DNA of 9,318 nt from Burkholderia sp. (GTDB lineage: Bacteria; Pseudomonadota; Gammaproteobacteria; Burkholderiales; Burkholderiaceae), in the NCBI GenBank assembly GCA_028292565.1, contig JAQGMD010000429.1, positions 1-9,318 of the forward strand, in the 5' to 3' direction. Both the position numbers and the translations under genes were made by a program. Under the pieces are notes generated by a model, which saw nothing but the letters and a program-made list of their open reading frames with translations, was not told where the DNA came from and ran no database searches. The first letter of the stretch is position 1. Every line of letters starts with the position of its first letter. Positions 1-6,002 of the stretch are shown piece by piece.

Positions 1-21
1 CCAGCAAAATTGACCAACTTA

Positions 22-123
22 TTCCTGCGCGGTGCCTAATACTCCAAATACGCTGCGGCCCATTCGGCTTGTCAGCTTGAGCGGTCCTATCGCTCAGGGC
101 CTGATGTAAGACGCGCGCAGGAA
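22..123. repeat. 10-bp inverted repeat with an 82-nt spacer
   Basis: TTCCTGCGCG at 22-31 is perfectly complementary to CGCGCAGGAA at 114-123. A third, shorter copy, TCCTGCGC, lies at 175-182 and could pair with 115-122 instead. Inside the spacer, CTTGAGCG (76-83) pairs with CGCTCAGG (91-98), allowing one G-T pair. The function is unknown: it could be RNA structure at the end of a neighbouring transcript, or remnant DNA. Confidence 0.4.
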
Positions 124-225
124 ATCCGTATAGGGCGACGGCCTCGAGGGGGCCAGTACGTTACGGCGGATTCATCCTGCGCCGGTCCGGCCTGTTGGCA
201 TCTATCGTTCTCTTCCTTCGCAAAC

Positions 226-263
226 CTGGCAGGTTTTTTACTCCAAAAAAAGTGATCTGCCAG
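226..263. repeat. Interrupted palindrome CTGGCAG...CTGCCAG with T6/A6 inner arms
   Basis: CTGGCAG (226-232) is complementary to CTGCCAG (257-263), and inside them T234-239 can pair with A245-250. A 5-nt GTGAT bulge separates the two stems on the right side. The left part, AAACC-TGGCA-GGTTT followed by TTTA (222-240), also resembles a weak intrinsic terminator for a + strand transcript entering from the left, but its 5-bp stem is too weak to call as one. Confidence 0.35.
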
Positions 264-272
264 TCAAGATCA
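253..272. repeat. TGATCT-N8-AGATCA interrupted palindrome
   Basis: TGATCT at 253-258 and AGATCA at 267-272 are perfect complements separated by 8 nt, a spacing of about two helical turns between half-site centres at most. It overlaps the right arm of the preceding hairpin. It could be an operator for a dimeric regulator, but a 6-bp arm may arise by chance. Confidence 0.25.
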
Positions 273-333
273 TAGGTTCGTCACTCTCAGACCGGTCCGG
301 TCTTGTTTTTCGACCAGACCGGAACAAACCCCC

Positions 334-487
334 GCTGTTTTTATAAAAACGTTTTTTGCGACTCCGGTCCGGTCACGAAGCCATCAACAAAAACGTATAT
401 AGACGGGGCGGGACGGCACAAAAATACCTGCAGGCTTCCTGCGGCACACCAAAAACGCATATAAACCGGCTGTTTTTCATAAAAACG
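334..487. repeat. Pair of A/T palindromes GTTTTT-N2/3-AAAAAC
   Basis: GCTGTTTTTATAAAAACG (334-351) contains the perfect 14-bp palindrome GTTTTTATAAAAAC (337-350). Almost the same string recurs at 469-487 with one extra C in the centre. The two copies are 135 bp apart. They share both flanks (GCT before, G after), which argues for a common origin or function rather than chance A/T richness. Confidence 0.45.
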
Positions 488-510
488 CATCTGGTCGAGA
501 AAACGCGCTT
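389..510. repeat. Degenerate ~31-bp tandem units led by phased A-tracts
   Basis: AAAAA begins at 389, 420, 451 and 481, so the spacings are 31, 31 and 30 bp, close to three helical turns. A shorter AAAA lies at 500-503. Three of the four units start AAAAACG. Units 389 and 451 match at 14 of their first 16 bases, both containing an ATATA stretch. Phased A-tracts bend DNA, so this may be an intrinsically curved segment 90-210 bp upstream of the promoter. The tandem ancestry is an inference from the period and the shared unit starts. Confidence 0.5.
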
Positions 511-566
511 TCACCCCCATCGAATTCAATGCTGACTGAGTACAAATAAACGGTCGCCTGGGTGAC

Positions 567-595
567 TTGCAGCCAACGAAAATTTGGTGCACTAT
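567..595 (+). promoter_or_regulatory. Candidate sigma-70 promoter for paaG
   Basis: A weak TTGCAG (-35, 567-572) and CACTAT (-10, 590-595) are separated by 17 nt. This would put the transcription start at about 602-604, inside the palindromic operator and about 67 nt ahead of the paaG start codon. Matches to consensus are only partial. The call rests mainly on position relative to the operator, and the exact hexamers could be wrong. Confidence 0.35.
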
Positions 596-601
596 TCTCT
601 A

Positions 602-617
602 CCGACCGTTCGGTCGG
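602..617. promoter_or_regulatory. TetR-type operator, probable PaaR binding site
   Basis: CCGACCGTTCGGTCGG is a perfect palindrome with 7-bp arms around a central TT. Operators of TetR-family phenylacetate regulators in other bacteria are of this general ACCG...CGGT kind (from memory, not compared here). It lies at the expected transcription start of the operon, where a bound repressor would block RNA polymerase, and a TetR-family gene ends the operon. I found no second copy elsewhere in the window. Binding by this particular regulator is inferred. Confidence 0.75.
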
Positions 618-655
618 ATATGTTTTGCCGCCAATTCGCTAACCCGTAACGCTCG

Positions 656-665
656 AAAAGGAAGG
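656..665 (+). promoter_or_regulatory. Shine-Dalgarno sequence fixing the paaG GTG start
   Basis: AAAAGGAAGG ends 5 nt before GTG at 671. The alternative ATG at 683 has no purine-rich sequence in front of it, so the GTG start is preferred. Confidence 0.7.
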
Positions 666-670
666 CCTAA

Positions 671-1474
671 GTGACCACATCCATGATCCTCGAAGCGCAA
701 TCCGGCGCGGTCCGCACCATCACGCTGAACCGCCCGCAGGCCCTGAACAGCTTCACCGGTGAAATGCATGAGCAGCTATTCGTCGCGTTGAACTCGGCCG
801 CGGACGACCGCGAAGTACGTTGCGTAATCCTCACCGGCGCCGGCCGCGGCTTTTGCGCAGGGCAGGATCTGGCCGACCCGCTGGTCGCCCCTGGCACTGC
901 GTCCGGCACGCCCGGGCGCGACATTTCCTATGTGCTTGAAAAATATTACGAGCCGCTGGTCAAGCGCTTGCGCACGATGCCGGTGCCGGTCATCGCCGCT
1001 GTCAACGGCGTTGCCGCTGGCGCCGGCGCGAATATCGCGCTGTGCTGCGACCTCGTGTTCGCCGCGCGTTCCGCCAGCTTCATCCAGGCTTTTTCGAAGA
1101 TCGGCCTCGTGCCCGATAGCGGCGGTACATGGCTCTTGCCGCGCCTCGTCGGCCGCCAACGTGCGCTTGGCCTCGCGCTCCTGGGCGATAAGCTGCCGGC
1201 AGAAGAAGCCGAGCGCATCGGCATGATATGGAAATGCGTGGATGACGCCGCTTTGATGGAACAGGTACATAACACGGCAACGAAACTCGCATCGATGCCC
1301 ACAACCGCGTTGGCGCAAACCCGCCGGGCGCTCGATGCAGCGCAAGACATGGACATGGACGAGGCCCTTGCGCAGGAGGCAAGCATGCAGCGTGACCTCG
1401 CGAAAGCGCACGATTTTCTGGAAGGCGTCAGCGCCTTCATGAACAAGCGCTTGCCGTCATTCAAAGACCGTTAA
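671..1474 (+). CDS. paaG: PaaG, 1,2-epoxyphenylacetyl-CoA isomerase
   Basis: This is a 267-aa crotonase-fold (enoyl-CoA hydratase/isomerase) protein. PaaG converts ring-1,2-epoxyphenylacetyl-CoA to oxepin-CoA in the cytoplasm, and in the family it also acts as a delta3,delta2-enoyl-CoA isomerase in the later beta-oxidation steps. Crotonase marks are the LNRPQALNSF segment near residues 19-28, the first oxyanion-loop segment GAGRGFCAGQDL (about 56-67), the second one NGVAAGAGAN (112-121) and the catalytic Asp149 in GLVPDSGGTW, equivalent to Asp136 of E. coli PaaG. The Cys-Ala-Gly-Gln-Asp pattern and the general alignment fit PaaG better than a plain enoyl-CoA hydratase such as PaaF, which uses two catalytic glutamates. 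It starts with GTG behind a good Shine-Dalgarno sequence. It is the first gene of the operon, directly after the operator, and looks intact. Confidence 0.93.
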   Translation: MTTSMILEAQSGAVRTITLNRPQALNSFTGEMHEQLFVALNSAADDREVRCVILTGAGRGFCAGQDLADPLVAPGTASGTPGRDISYVLEKYYEPLVKRLRTMPVPVIAAVNGVAAGAGANIALCCDLVFAARSASFIQAFSKIGLVPDSGGTWLLPRLVGRQRALGLALLGDKLPAEEAERIGMIWKCVDDAALMEQVHNTATKLASMPTTALAQTRRALDAAQDMDMDEALAQEASMQRDLAKAHDFLEGVSAFMNKRLPSFKDR

Positions 1475-1482
1475 TCAATAAC

Positions 1483-1489
1483 AAGGAGA
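1483..1489 (+). promoter_or_regulatory. Shine-Dalgarno sequence fixing the paaI GTG start
   Basis: AAGGAGA lies 7 nt ahead of GTG at 1497. The next in-frame-looking ATG at 1504 would place this sequence too far upstream, so GTG is preferred. Confidence 0.65.
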
Positions 1490-1496
1490 CTTCCGC

Positions 1497-1964
1497 GTGA
1501 CCCATGCATACACGCCGCAACAGGTGGCCGATCTCGTACGCGAAGGCATGTTCGCCAACGACCATGCGTCAAAAAGCCTGGGTATGCACATCCTCGAAGT
1601 CGGTCCCGGCACGGCCACCATCACCATGACCGTGCGCCGCGACATGCTGAACGGCTTCCAGATCTGCCACGGCGGCTTTATCACCACGCTCGCGGATTCC
1701 ACCTTCGCTTTTGCGTGCAACTCCTACAATGAACTTACGGTGGCCGCCGGCATTACTGTCGATTTCATCGCGCCGGCCCATGAAGGTGATGTGCTGACCG
1801 CCGTCGGCAAAGAAATCTCACTGACCGGACGCACCGGCATTTATGACGTCGAAGTAAAGAACCAGCATGGCAAGCGCGTCGCGATGTTTCGCGGCCGGTC
1901 CTCACGGCTGAAGGACCGTAAAGTGGTGCAGCAGCCGCACGAGCAAAACGTCAAAGGCGCCTGA
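1497..1964 (+). CDS. paaI: PaaI, hotdog-fold acyl-CoA thioesterase
   Basis: This 155-aa protein belongs to the PaaI family of hotdog thioesterases, which hydrolyse phenylacetyl-CoA and ring-hydroxylated phenylacetyl-CoA esters. They are thought to release CoA from dead-end intermediates of the pathway. The family signature is present: Asn52 in MLNG, then CHGG at 57-60, then LADSTFAFACNS with the catalytic Asp67. The C-terminal YDVEVKNQHGKRVAMFRGRS matches the last strands of the fold. Homologues work as tetramers. The C-terminal tail after RSSRLKDRK (about 20 residues) and the N-terminal 12 residues are longer than in the E. coli protein, which is about 140 aa. The start is GTG with a strong Shine-Dalgarno sequence. 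It sits 22 nt after paaG and is intact. Confidence 0.92.
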   Translation: MTHAYTPQQVADLVREGMFANDHASKSLGMHILEVGPGTATITMTVRRDMLNGFQICHGGFITTLADSTFAFACNSYNELTVAAGITVDFIAPAHEGDVLTAVGKEISLTGRTGIYDVEVKNQHGKRVAMFRGRSSRLKDRKVVQQPHEQNVKGA

Positions 1965-2003
1965 GAGCGCCACATTCACCATACCAAGACCCAGGAGATA
2001 AAC

Positions 2004-3323
2004 ATGCCCGTCAAACGCTCTTACCCGGAAGACCTTGAGCCGATCGAACGCGCCAGCCGCGACGAAATTCAGTCGTTGCAACTGCAGCGCCTGCAATGGT
2101 CGTTGCAGCATGCGTACGACAACGTGCCTCACTACCGGAAGGCGTTCGAAGCAGCGGGCGTGAATCCGTCGGACCTGAAACAGCTGAGCGACCTGTCCAG
2201 GTTTCCTTTTACGAACAAGAAAGACCTGCGCGACAACTATCCGTTCGGGTTGTTCGCGGTCCCTCGCGAGAAGGTCGCGCGCATCCACGCATCCTCCGGC
2301 ACCACCGGCAAACCCACGGTCGTCGGCTATACCAAGAACGATATCGATACCTGGGCCAACCTGATGGCGCGTTCGATCCGCGCATCCGGCGGCCGCCCCG
2401 GCGACATCGTGCATGTCGCTTACGGCTATGGCCTGTTCACGGGCGGACTCGGCGCCCACTATGGTGCGGAACGCGCAGGCTGCACCGTGATCCCGATGTC
2501 CGGTGGACAGACCGAGAAACAGGTACAGCTGATCCAGGATTTCAAACCCGACATCATCATGGTGACACCGTCATACATGCAGGTGATCGTCGAAGAATTC
2601 GTGCGCCAGGGCCTTGACCCTGCCGCCAGCTCCCTGAAGGTCGGCATCTTCGGCGCCGAGCCATGGACCGAAGCGATGCGCCGCGAAATCGAAACCAAGG
2701 CAGGTATCGATGCAGTCGACATCTACGGCTTGTCCGAAGTGATGGGCCCTGGCGTCGCCAACGAATGCATCGAGAGCAAAGACGGCCCGGTAATTTGGGA
2801 AGACCACTTCTACCCTGAGATCATCGACCCGCTGACGGGTGAGGTGCTACCCGACGGCTCCGAAGGCGAGTTGGTCTTCACCTCGCTCACCAAGGAAGCG
2901 TTGCCGATCATCCGTTATCGCACTCGCGACCTCACTCAGTTGCTGGCGCCGACCTCACGCTCGTTCCGCCGCATGGGCAAGATCGTCGGCCGCTCCGACG
3001 ACATGCTGATCATTCGTGGCGTCAACGTGTTCCCGACGCAGATCGAAGAACTGGTGCTGCAGAATGACAAGCTTTCCGGTCAGTACCAGATCGTCGTCAC
3101 GCGTGACGGTGCGCTCGACAACATCGAGGTGCGCTGCGAATTGCAACAGGCGGCTGCACATATGCCGAAGGATGCAGTCGAACAAATATCCGTAGCGCTG
3201 TGCCAGCGCATCAAGAACATGGTCGGCATCACGACGCAGGTCAGTGTGTTGCCGCCGGAGACCATCGAACGAACATTGACCGGAAAAGCGCGTCGCGTGT
3301 TCGACCGGCGGCCGAAATCATAA
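2004..3323 (+). CDS. paaK: PaaK, phenylacetate-CoA ligase
   Basis: This 439-aa adenylate-forming enzyme makes phenylacetyl-CoA from phenylacetate, ATP and CoA, the entry step of the pathway. The ATP-binding P-loop motif [14 protein letters not shown] is at 97-110. The motif [10 protein letters not shown] (from 241) and RYRTRDLT (304-311, with conserved Asp309) follow in the usual order. The hinge [11 protein letters not shown] at 329-339 leads into the small C-terminal domain. The conserved lysine of that domain is probably Lys428 in [12 protein letters not shown]. Length is the normal one for PaaK (about 430-440 aa) and no key residue is missing. The start codon is ATG, preceded by CAGGAGA at 1992-1998. 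The gap after paaI is 39 nt. Benzoate-CoA ligases are related but lack this overall PaaK-type sequence, and the neighbours settle the substrate. Confidence 0.95.
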   Translation: MPVKRSYPEDLEPIERASRDEIQSLQLQRLQWSLQHAYDNVPHYRKAFEAAGVNPSDLKQLSDLSRFPFTNKKDLRDNYPFGLFAVPREKVARIHASSGTTGKPTVVGYTKNDIDTWANLMARSIRASGGRPGDIVHVAYGYGLFTGGLGAHYGAERAGCTVIPMSGGQTEKQVQLIQDFKPDIIMVTPSYMQVIVEEFVRQGLDPAASSLKVGIFGAEPWTEAMRREIETKAGIDAVDIYGLSEVMGPGVANECIESKDGPVIWEDHFYPEIIDPLTGEVLPDGSEGELVFTSLTKEALPIIRYRTRDLTQLLAPTSRSFRRMGKIVGRSDDMLIIRGVNVFPTQIEELVLQNDKLSGQYQIVVTRDGALDNIEVRCELQQAAAHMPKDAVEQISVALCQRIKNMVGITTQVSVLPPETIERTLTGKARRVFDRRPKS

Positions 3324-3327
3324 GGAG
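3322..3327 (+). promoter_or_regulatory. paaA Shine-Dalgarno sequence overlapping the paaK stop
   Basis: AAGGAG shares its two A residues with the TAA stop of paaK and lies 6 nt ahead of the paaA ATG. Ribosomes finishing paaK would end on the paaA start region, so translational coupling is likely (inference). Confidence 0.65.
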
Positions 3328-3333
3328 ATAGCT

Positions 3334-4347
3334 ATGTATACCCAGGCAATGGATCTGATGGGCAAGGAGGGCGACAAGAAGCCCGTCCAGCCCGTACGCA
3401 CGCCCGAGGAGATGCAACTGCAGGAACACTTCGACGTCCGCATCGATGCCGGCGAATTCATCGAAGCAAAAGACTGGATGCCCGACCACTACCGCAAAAC
3501 ATTAGTGCGGCAGATCAGTCAGCACGCGCATTCGGAAATCGTCGGCATGCTCCCGGAAGGCAACTGGATCACGCGCGCACCGACATTGAAGCGCAAGGCG
3601 ATCCTCTTGGCAAAAGTCCAGGACGAAGGCGGCCACGGTCTCTACCTGTATGCGGCAGCGGAAACACTCGGCACCTCGCGCGACCAGATGCTTGATGCAT
3701 TACATACCGGTCGCGCCAAGTACAGCTCAATCTTTAACTACCCGACATTGACCTGGGCCGATATCGGCGTGGTCGGCTGGCTGGTCGACGGCGCCGCCAT
3801 CATGAACCAGGTGCCGATCTGCCGCTGCTCCTATGCGCCCTATGCGCGAGCGATGATCCGCATCTGCCGCGAAGAGTCGTTCCACCAGCGCCAGGGTTAC
3901 GAGTCGCTGTTGACGATGATGACCAAAGGAACGCAGGCGCAGCGCGAGATGGTGCAGGACGCGGTGAACCGCTGGTGGTGGCCGTCGCTGATGATGTTCG
4001 GCCCGCCGGACGCGGAATCGCCGAACAGCGCGCAATCGATGCGCTGGGGCATCAAGCGTTTGTCGAATGACGAGCTGCGCCAGAAATTTGTGGATGCGGC
4101 AGTGGAGCAGGCCAAGGTACTCGGCGTGAGCTTGCCGGACCCGGATCTGAAGTGGAACGAAGAGCGTCAGCATCACGACTTCGGCCCGATCGACTGGTCG
4201 GAATTCTGGCAGGTCATCAACGGCAACGGCCCCTGCAATAAAGAGAGACTCGAAGCACGCGTGAAAGCATGGGACGACGGCGCATGGGTACGAGACGCCG
4301 CCCTGGCACACGCGCGCAAGCAAGCCGCAAAAGAGTGCGCGGCGTGA
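3334..4347 (+). CDS. paaA: PaaA, diiron catalytic subunit of phenylacetyl-CoA 1,2-epoxidase
   Basis: PaaA is the oxygenase subunit of the PaaABCE bacterial multicomponent monooxygenase, which uses O2 and electrons from PaaE to epoxidise the ring of phenylacetyl-CoA. The 337-aa protein has the ferritin-like diiron ligands at a constant offset of 26 from E. coli PaaA: Glu68 (in HAHSEIVG), Glu98 and His101 (DEGGH), Asp152 (WLVDGAA), and Glu181 and His184 (EESFH). Nearly all core segments are recognisable, including [20 protein letters not shown] and [10 protein letters not shown]. The first 26 residues, starting MYTQAMD, extend beyond the enteric protein. The start is supported by AAGGAG at the right distance. 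The C-terminal [13 protein letters not shown] region is as in homologues. It follows paaK after 10 nt and appears functional. Confidence 0.96.
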   Translation: MYTQAMDLMGKEGDKKPVQPVRTPEEMQLQEHFDVRIDAGEFIEAKDWMPDHYRKTLVRQISQHAHSEIVGMLPEGNWITRAPTLKRKAILLAKVQDEGGHGLYLYAAAETLGTSRDQMLDALHTGRAKYSSIFNYPTLTWADIGVVGWLVDGAAIMNQVPICRCSYAPYARAMIRICREESFHQRQGYESLLTMMTKGTQAQREMVQDAVNRWWWPSLMMFGPPDAESPNSAQSMRWGIKRLSNDELRQKFVDAAVEQAKVLGVSLPDPDLKWNEERQHHDFGPIDWSEFWQVINGNGPCNKERLEARVKAWDDGAWVRDAALAHARKQAAKECAA

Positions 4348-4382
4348 CCTCGGTTGTGGAGTCACCCATCAAGGAAAGATCT

Positions 4383-4688
4383 ATGAACACCCCAAACGAA
4401 ACACTCAAGAAAGAATGGCCCCTCTGGGAAGTCTTCGTCCGCAGCAAAGCCGGCCTCGACCACAAGCACTGCGGAAGCCTGCACGCAGCCGACGGAAAAA
4501 TGGCGATCCAGCTGGCACGCGACGTCTACACCCGCCGCCAGGAAGGCACCAGCATCTGGGTAGTGCGTTCCGACCAGATCATAGCTTCCGACCCCGGCGA
4601 CAAGGACATGTACTTCGACCCGATGGAAGACAAGGTCTACCGCCACCCCACGTTCTACGACCTGCCCGAATCAGTCAACCACATGTAA
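4383..4688 (+). CDS. paaB: PaaB, bridging subunit of phenylacetyl-CoA 1,2-epoxidase
   Basis: The product is a 101-aa protein, close to the roughly 95 aa of E. coli PaaB. PaaB has no cofactor. In the known complex it bridges PaaAC units and is needed for activity and reductase coupling. The family pattern is clear: WPLWEVFVRSKAGLDHKHCGS at about 12-32, then LHAADGKMA, YTRRQEG and SIWVV in the centre, and the C-terminal VYRHPTFYDLP. The same frame is open upstream to an ATG at 4269 inside paaA, but the ATG at 4383 is preferred. It follows AAGGAAAG (4371-4378) and gives the family's usual N-terminus, while the upstream extension overlaps paaA. The gap after paaA is 35 nt. Confidence 0.95.
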   Translation: MNTPNETLKKEWPLWEVFVRSKAGLDHKHCGSLHAADGKMAIQLARDVYTRRQEGTSIWVVRSDQIIASDPGDKDMYFDPMEDKVYRHPTFYDLPESVNHM

Positions 4689-4700
4689 AGGCATAGAGCG

Positions 4701-5474
4701 ATGCAGGCCTCAATCCAAGTTTCCAAAGACCCTGTCGTGCAGTACCTGCTGCGGCTGGGCGATACCTGCCTGATCCACGCGCAGCGTCTGGGCGAGTGGT
4801 GCGGCCACGCCCCGGTACTCGAAGAAGACATTGCGCTGACCAATATCGCGCTTGATCTGGTCGGCCAGGCGCGCGCGCTGCTGACCTACGCGGGCCGCCT
4901 GCAAGGCAACCGCCTGGGTGAAGATCAGCTGGCTTTCCTGCGCGACGAACGCGACTACCTGAACCTGACGCTGGTCGAGCTGCCGCGCGGTGACTTCGCC
5001 TTCGCGATGATCCGCAACTTCGCCCTTGCGACTTTCCTGAAATTGCTATGGGAGCGGCTCGCTTCCTCCACCGACCCGGAGCTGGCCGGCATCGCCGACA
5101 AAGCGCGCAAGGAAGCTCGCTACCACCAGGAACATGCGGCCGACTGGGTGATTCGCCTCGGCGACGGGACGGCCGAATCAAAACGCCGTACCCAGGATGC
5201 ACTGCAGCGTTTGTGGCCCTATACCGCCGAAATTTTCGAGGCCGACGCGGTGGATGAGCATGCGGCAACCACCGGCCTAGGGCCCCGCTGGGCAGATCTG
5301 CGCCAGGACTGGCTGGCCGAAACCAGCGCAGTGCTGAGCGATGCGACACTAGAGATCCCAGGCGATTCGCCGTTCCGCAGCACCGGTAAGCAAGGCCGCC
5401 ACAGCGAACACATGGGCTACATCCTCACTGAAATGCAGTACCTGCAACGCACATTCCCGGGAGCGGTATGGTAG
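4701..5474 (+). CDS. paaC: PaaC, structural subunit of phenylacetyl-CoA 1,2-epoxidase
   Basis: PaaC is a ferritin-fold partner of PaaA that carries no diiron centre but supports the active site and substrate binding in the PaaAC heterodimer. The 257-aa product is near the E. coli length of about 248. Recognisable segments are YLLRLGDTCLIHAQRLGEW (about 15-33), GHAPVLEEDIALTNIALDL (35-53), VGQARALLTYAGRLQ, the RDERDYLNLTLVE stretch and KEARYH (137-142) followed by DWVIRLGDGT. The C-terminal HSEHMGYILTEMQYLQR is also typical. The start is ATG. The purine stretch AAAGG (4687-4691) overlaps the paaB stop and lies 9 nt upstream, a weak Shine-Dalgarno sequence. The stop overlaps the start of paaD by 7 bp, which suggests translational coupling. 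No defect is seen. Confidence 0.95.
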   Translation: MQASIQVSKDPVVQYLLRLGDTCLIHAQRLGEWCGHAPVLEEDIALTNIALDLVGQARALLTYAGRLQGNRLGEDQLAFLRDERDYLNLTLVELPRGDFAFAMIRNFALATFLKLLWERLASSTDPELAGIADKARKEARYHQEHAADWVIRLGDGTAESKRRTQDALQRLWPYTAEIFEADAVDEHAATTGLGPRWADLRQDWLAETSAVLSDATLEIPGDSPFRSTGKQGRHSEHMGYILTEMQYLQRTFPGAVW

Positions 5475-5995
5475 ACAACCTCACCTTGCCGACACAGGAA
5501 CACGCCCGCATTCTTCGGGCATGGGACGTGTTGAACGGTGTGCTCGATCCGGAAGTGCCGGTCGTGTCAGTGCGCGACCTCGGCATAGTCCGCGACGTGC
5601 TGCCCGATGGCGAAGGTCTCGAGGTCGTGGTCACTCCCACTTACTCCGGCTGCCCTGCGACCGAAATGATCGAGCGCAGCATCTGCGAGGCGCTCGAAGC
5701 GGAGCAACTCGGTCCGGTGCGCATCAGTATGCAACGCTCGCCCGCATGGACCACCGACTGGATCACCGAAGAGGGCAAGCGCAAATTGCGCGAGTACGGC
5801 ATCGCACCGCCGACTGGCAATGCCGCTGTCAAAGAAGTGCCCGTAACGTTCATGAGGCGGCCAACGCAACTCGCCTGCCCGCGCTGCGGCAGCATGCACA
5901 CCGAACGACTGTCGGCTTTCGGTTCCACTGCATGCAAGGCGCTCTACCGCTGCCTGTCATGCCGCGAACCATTCGAATACTTCAAACCGATTTAA
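5468..5995 (+). CDS. paaD: PaaD, metal/Fe-S maturation protein of the epoxidase
   Basis: PaaD is required for phenylacetate degradation but is not part of the purified PaaABCE enzyme. It is thought to help metal-centre or Fe-S cluster assembly. The 175-aa protein has two parts. Residues 11 to about 105 form a DUF59/MIP18-like domain, as in SufT, with DPEVPVVSVRDLGIV (27-41) and the conserved TPTYSGCPATEM with Cys62. Residues 137-165 form a zinc-ribbon-like module: Cys137-X2-Cys140, Cys156, and Cys162-X2-Cys165. The spacing ends in the usual PaaD tail FEYFKP. The start ATG overlaps the end of paaC, and no separate strong Shine-Dalgarno sequence is needed if translation is coupled. It is intact and ends 7 nt before paaE. 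Confidence 0.94.
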   Translation: MVDNLTLPTQEHARILRAWDVLNGVLDPEVPVVSVRDLGIVRDVLPDGEGLEVVVTPTYSGCPATEMIERSICEALEAEQLGPVRISMQRSPAWTTDWITEEGKRKLREYGIAPPTGNAAVKEVPVTFMRRPTQLACPRCGSMHTERLSAFGSTACKALYRCLSCREPFEYFKPI

Positions 5996-6002
5996 AGAAT
6001 CC

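Larger units (their letters stand above)
182..374. repeat. Three copies of CCGGTCCGG (candidate operator half-sites)
   Basis: The 9-mer CCGGTCCGG occurs at 182-190, 292-300 and 364-372. The middle copy sits in a longer odd palindrome, AGACCGGTCCGGTCT (289-303), with perfect 7-bp arms around a central T. The third copy shares the 11-mer CCGGTCCGGTC with it. A further half, AGACCGGA (316-323), is complementary to 296-303. The pattern looks like repeated binding sites for a dimeric regulator. It differs from the palindrome next to paaG, so it may serve a different protein. This is inference. Confidence 0.4.
1..598. other. Long non-coding leader upstream of the paa operon
   Basis: No credible gene lies here. 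On the + strand the frames open at the left edge stop by about base 80. On the - strand the only ATG starts near the edge are followed by stops within a few to about 15 codons. The stretch contains several inverted repeats, three copies of CCGGTCCGG, and an A+T-rich segment from about 330 to 510 with evenly spaced A-tracts, listed separately. Its composition differs visibly from the GC-rich genes that follow. It probably acts as the upstream control region of the paa operon, but part of it could belong to whatever lies left of the window. Confidence 0.7.

Noticed and set aside
222..240. Rho-independent terminator of an upstream gene
   Set aside because: The stem is only 5 bp with A-T pairs and no upstream coding sequence ends in the window. 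Not enough to call.
389..510. CRISPR array
   Set aside because: The roughly 31-bp period is continuous repeat without unique spacers between conserved repeats, and no cas gene is nearby.
341..592. 83-codon - strand reading frame in the leader
   Set aside because: Its codons follow the A/T palindromes and A-tract array, it has no recognisable domain, and no Shine-Dalgarno sequence precedes its start. It looks accidental.
4269..4382. Longer N-terminal form of PaaB starting inside paaA
   Set aside because: The extension overlaps paaA, is arginine-rich as out-of-frame GC-rich sequence tends to be, and the ATG at 4383 has a good Shine-Dalgarno sequence and gives the family's normal length.
4675..5349. 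224-codon antisense frame opposite paaC
   Set aside because: Arginine/alanine/proline-rich composition of a GC-rich antisense shadow; paaC on the other strand is unmistakable.
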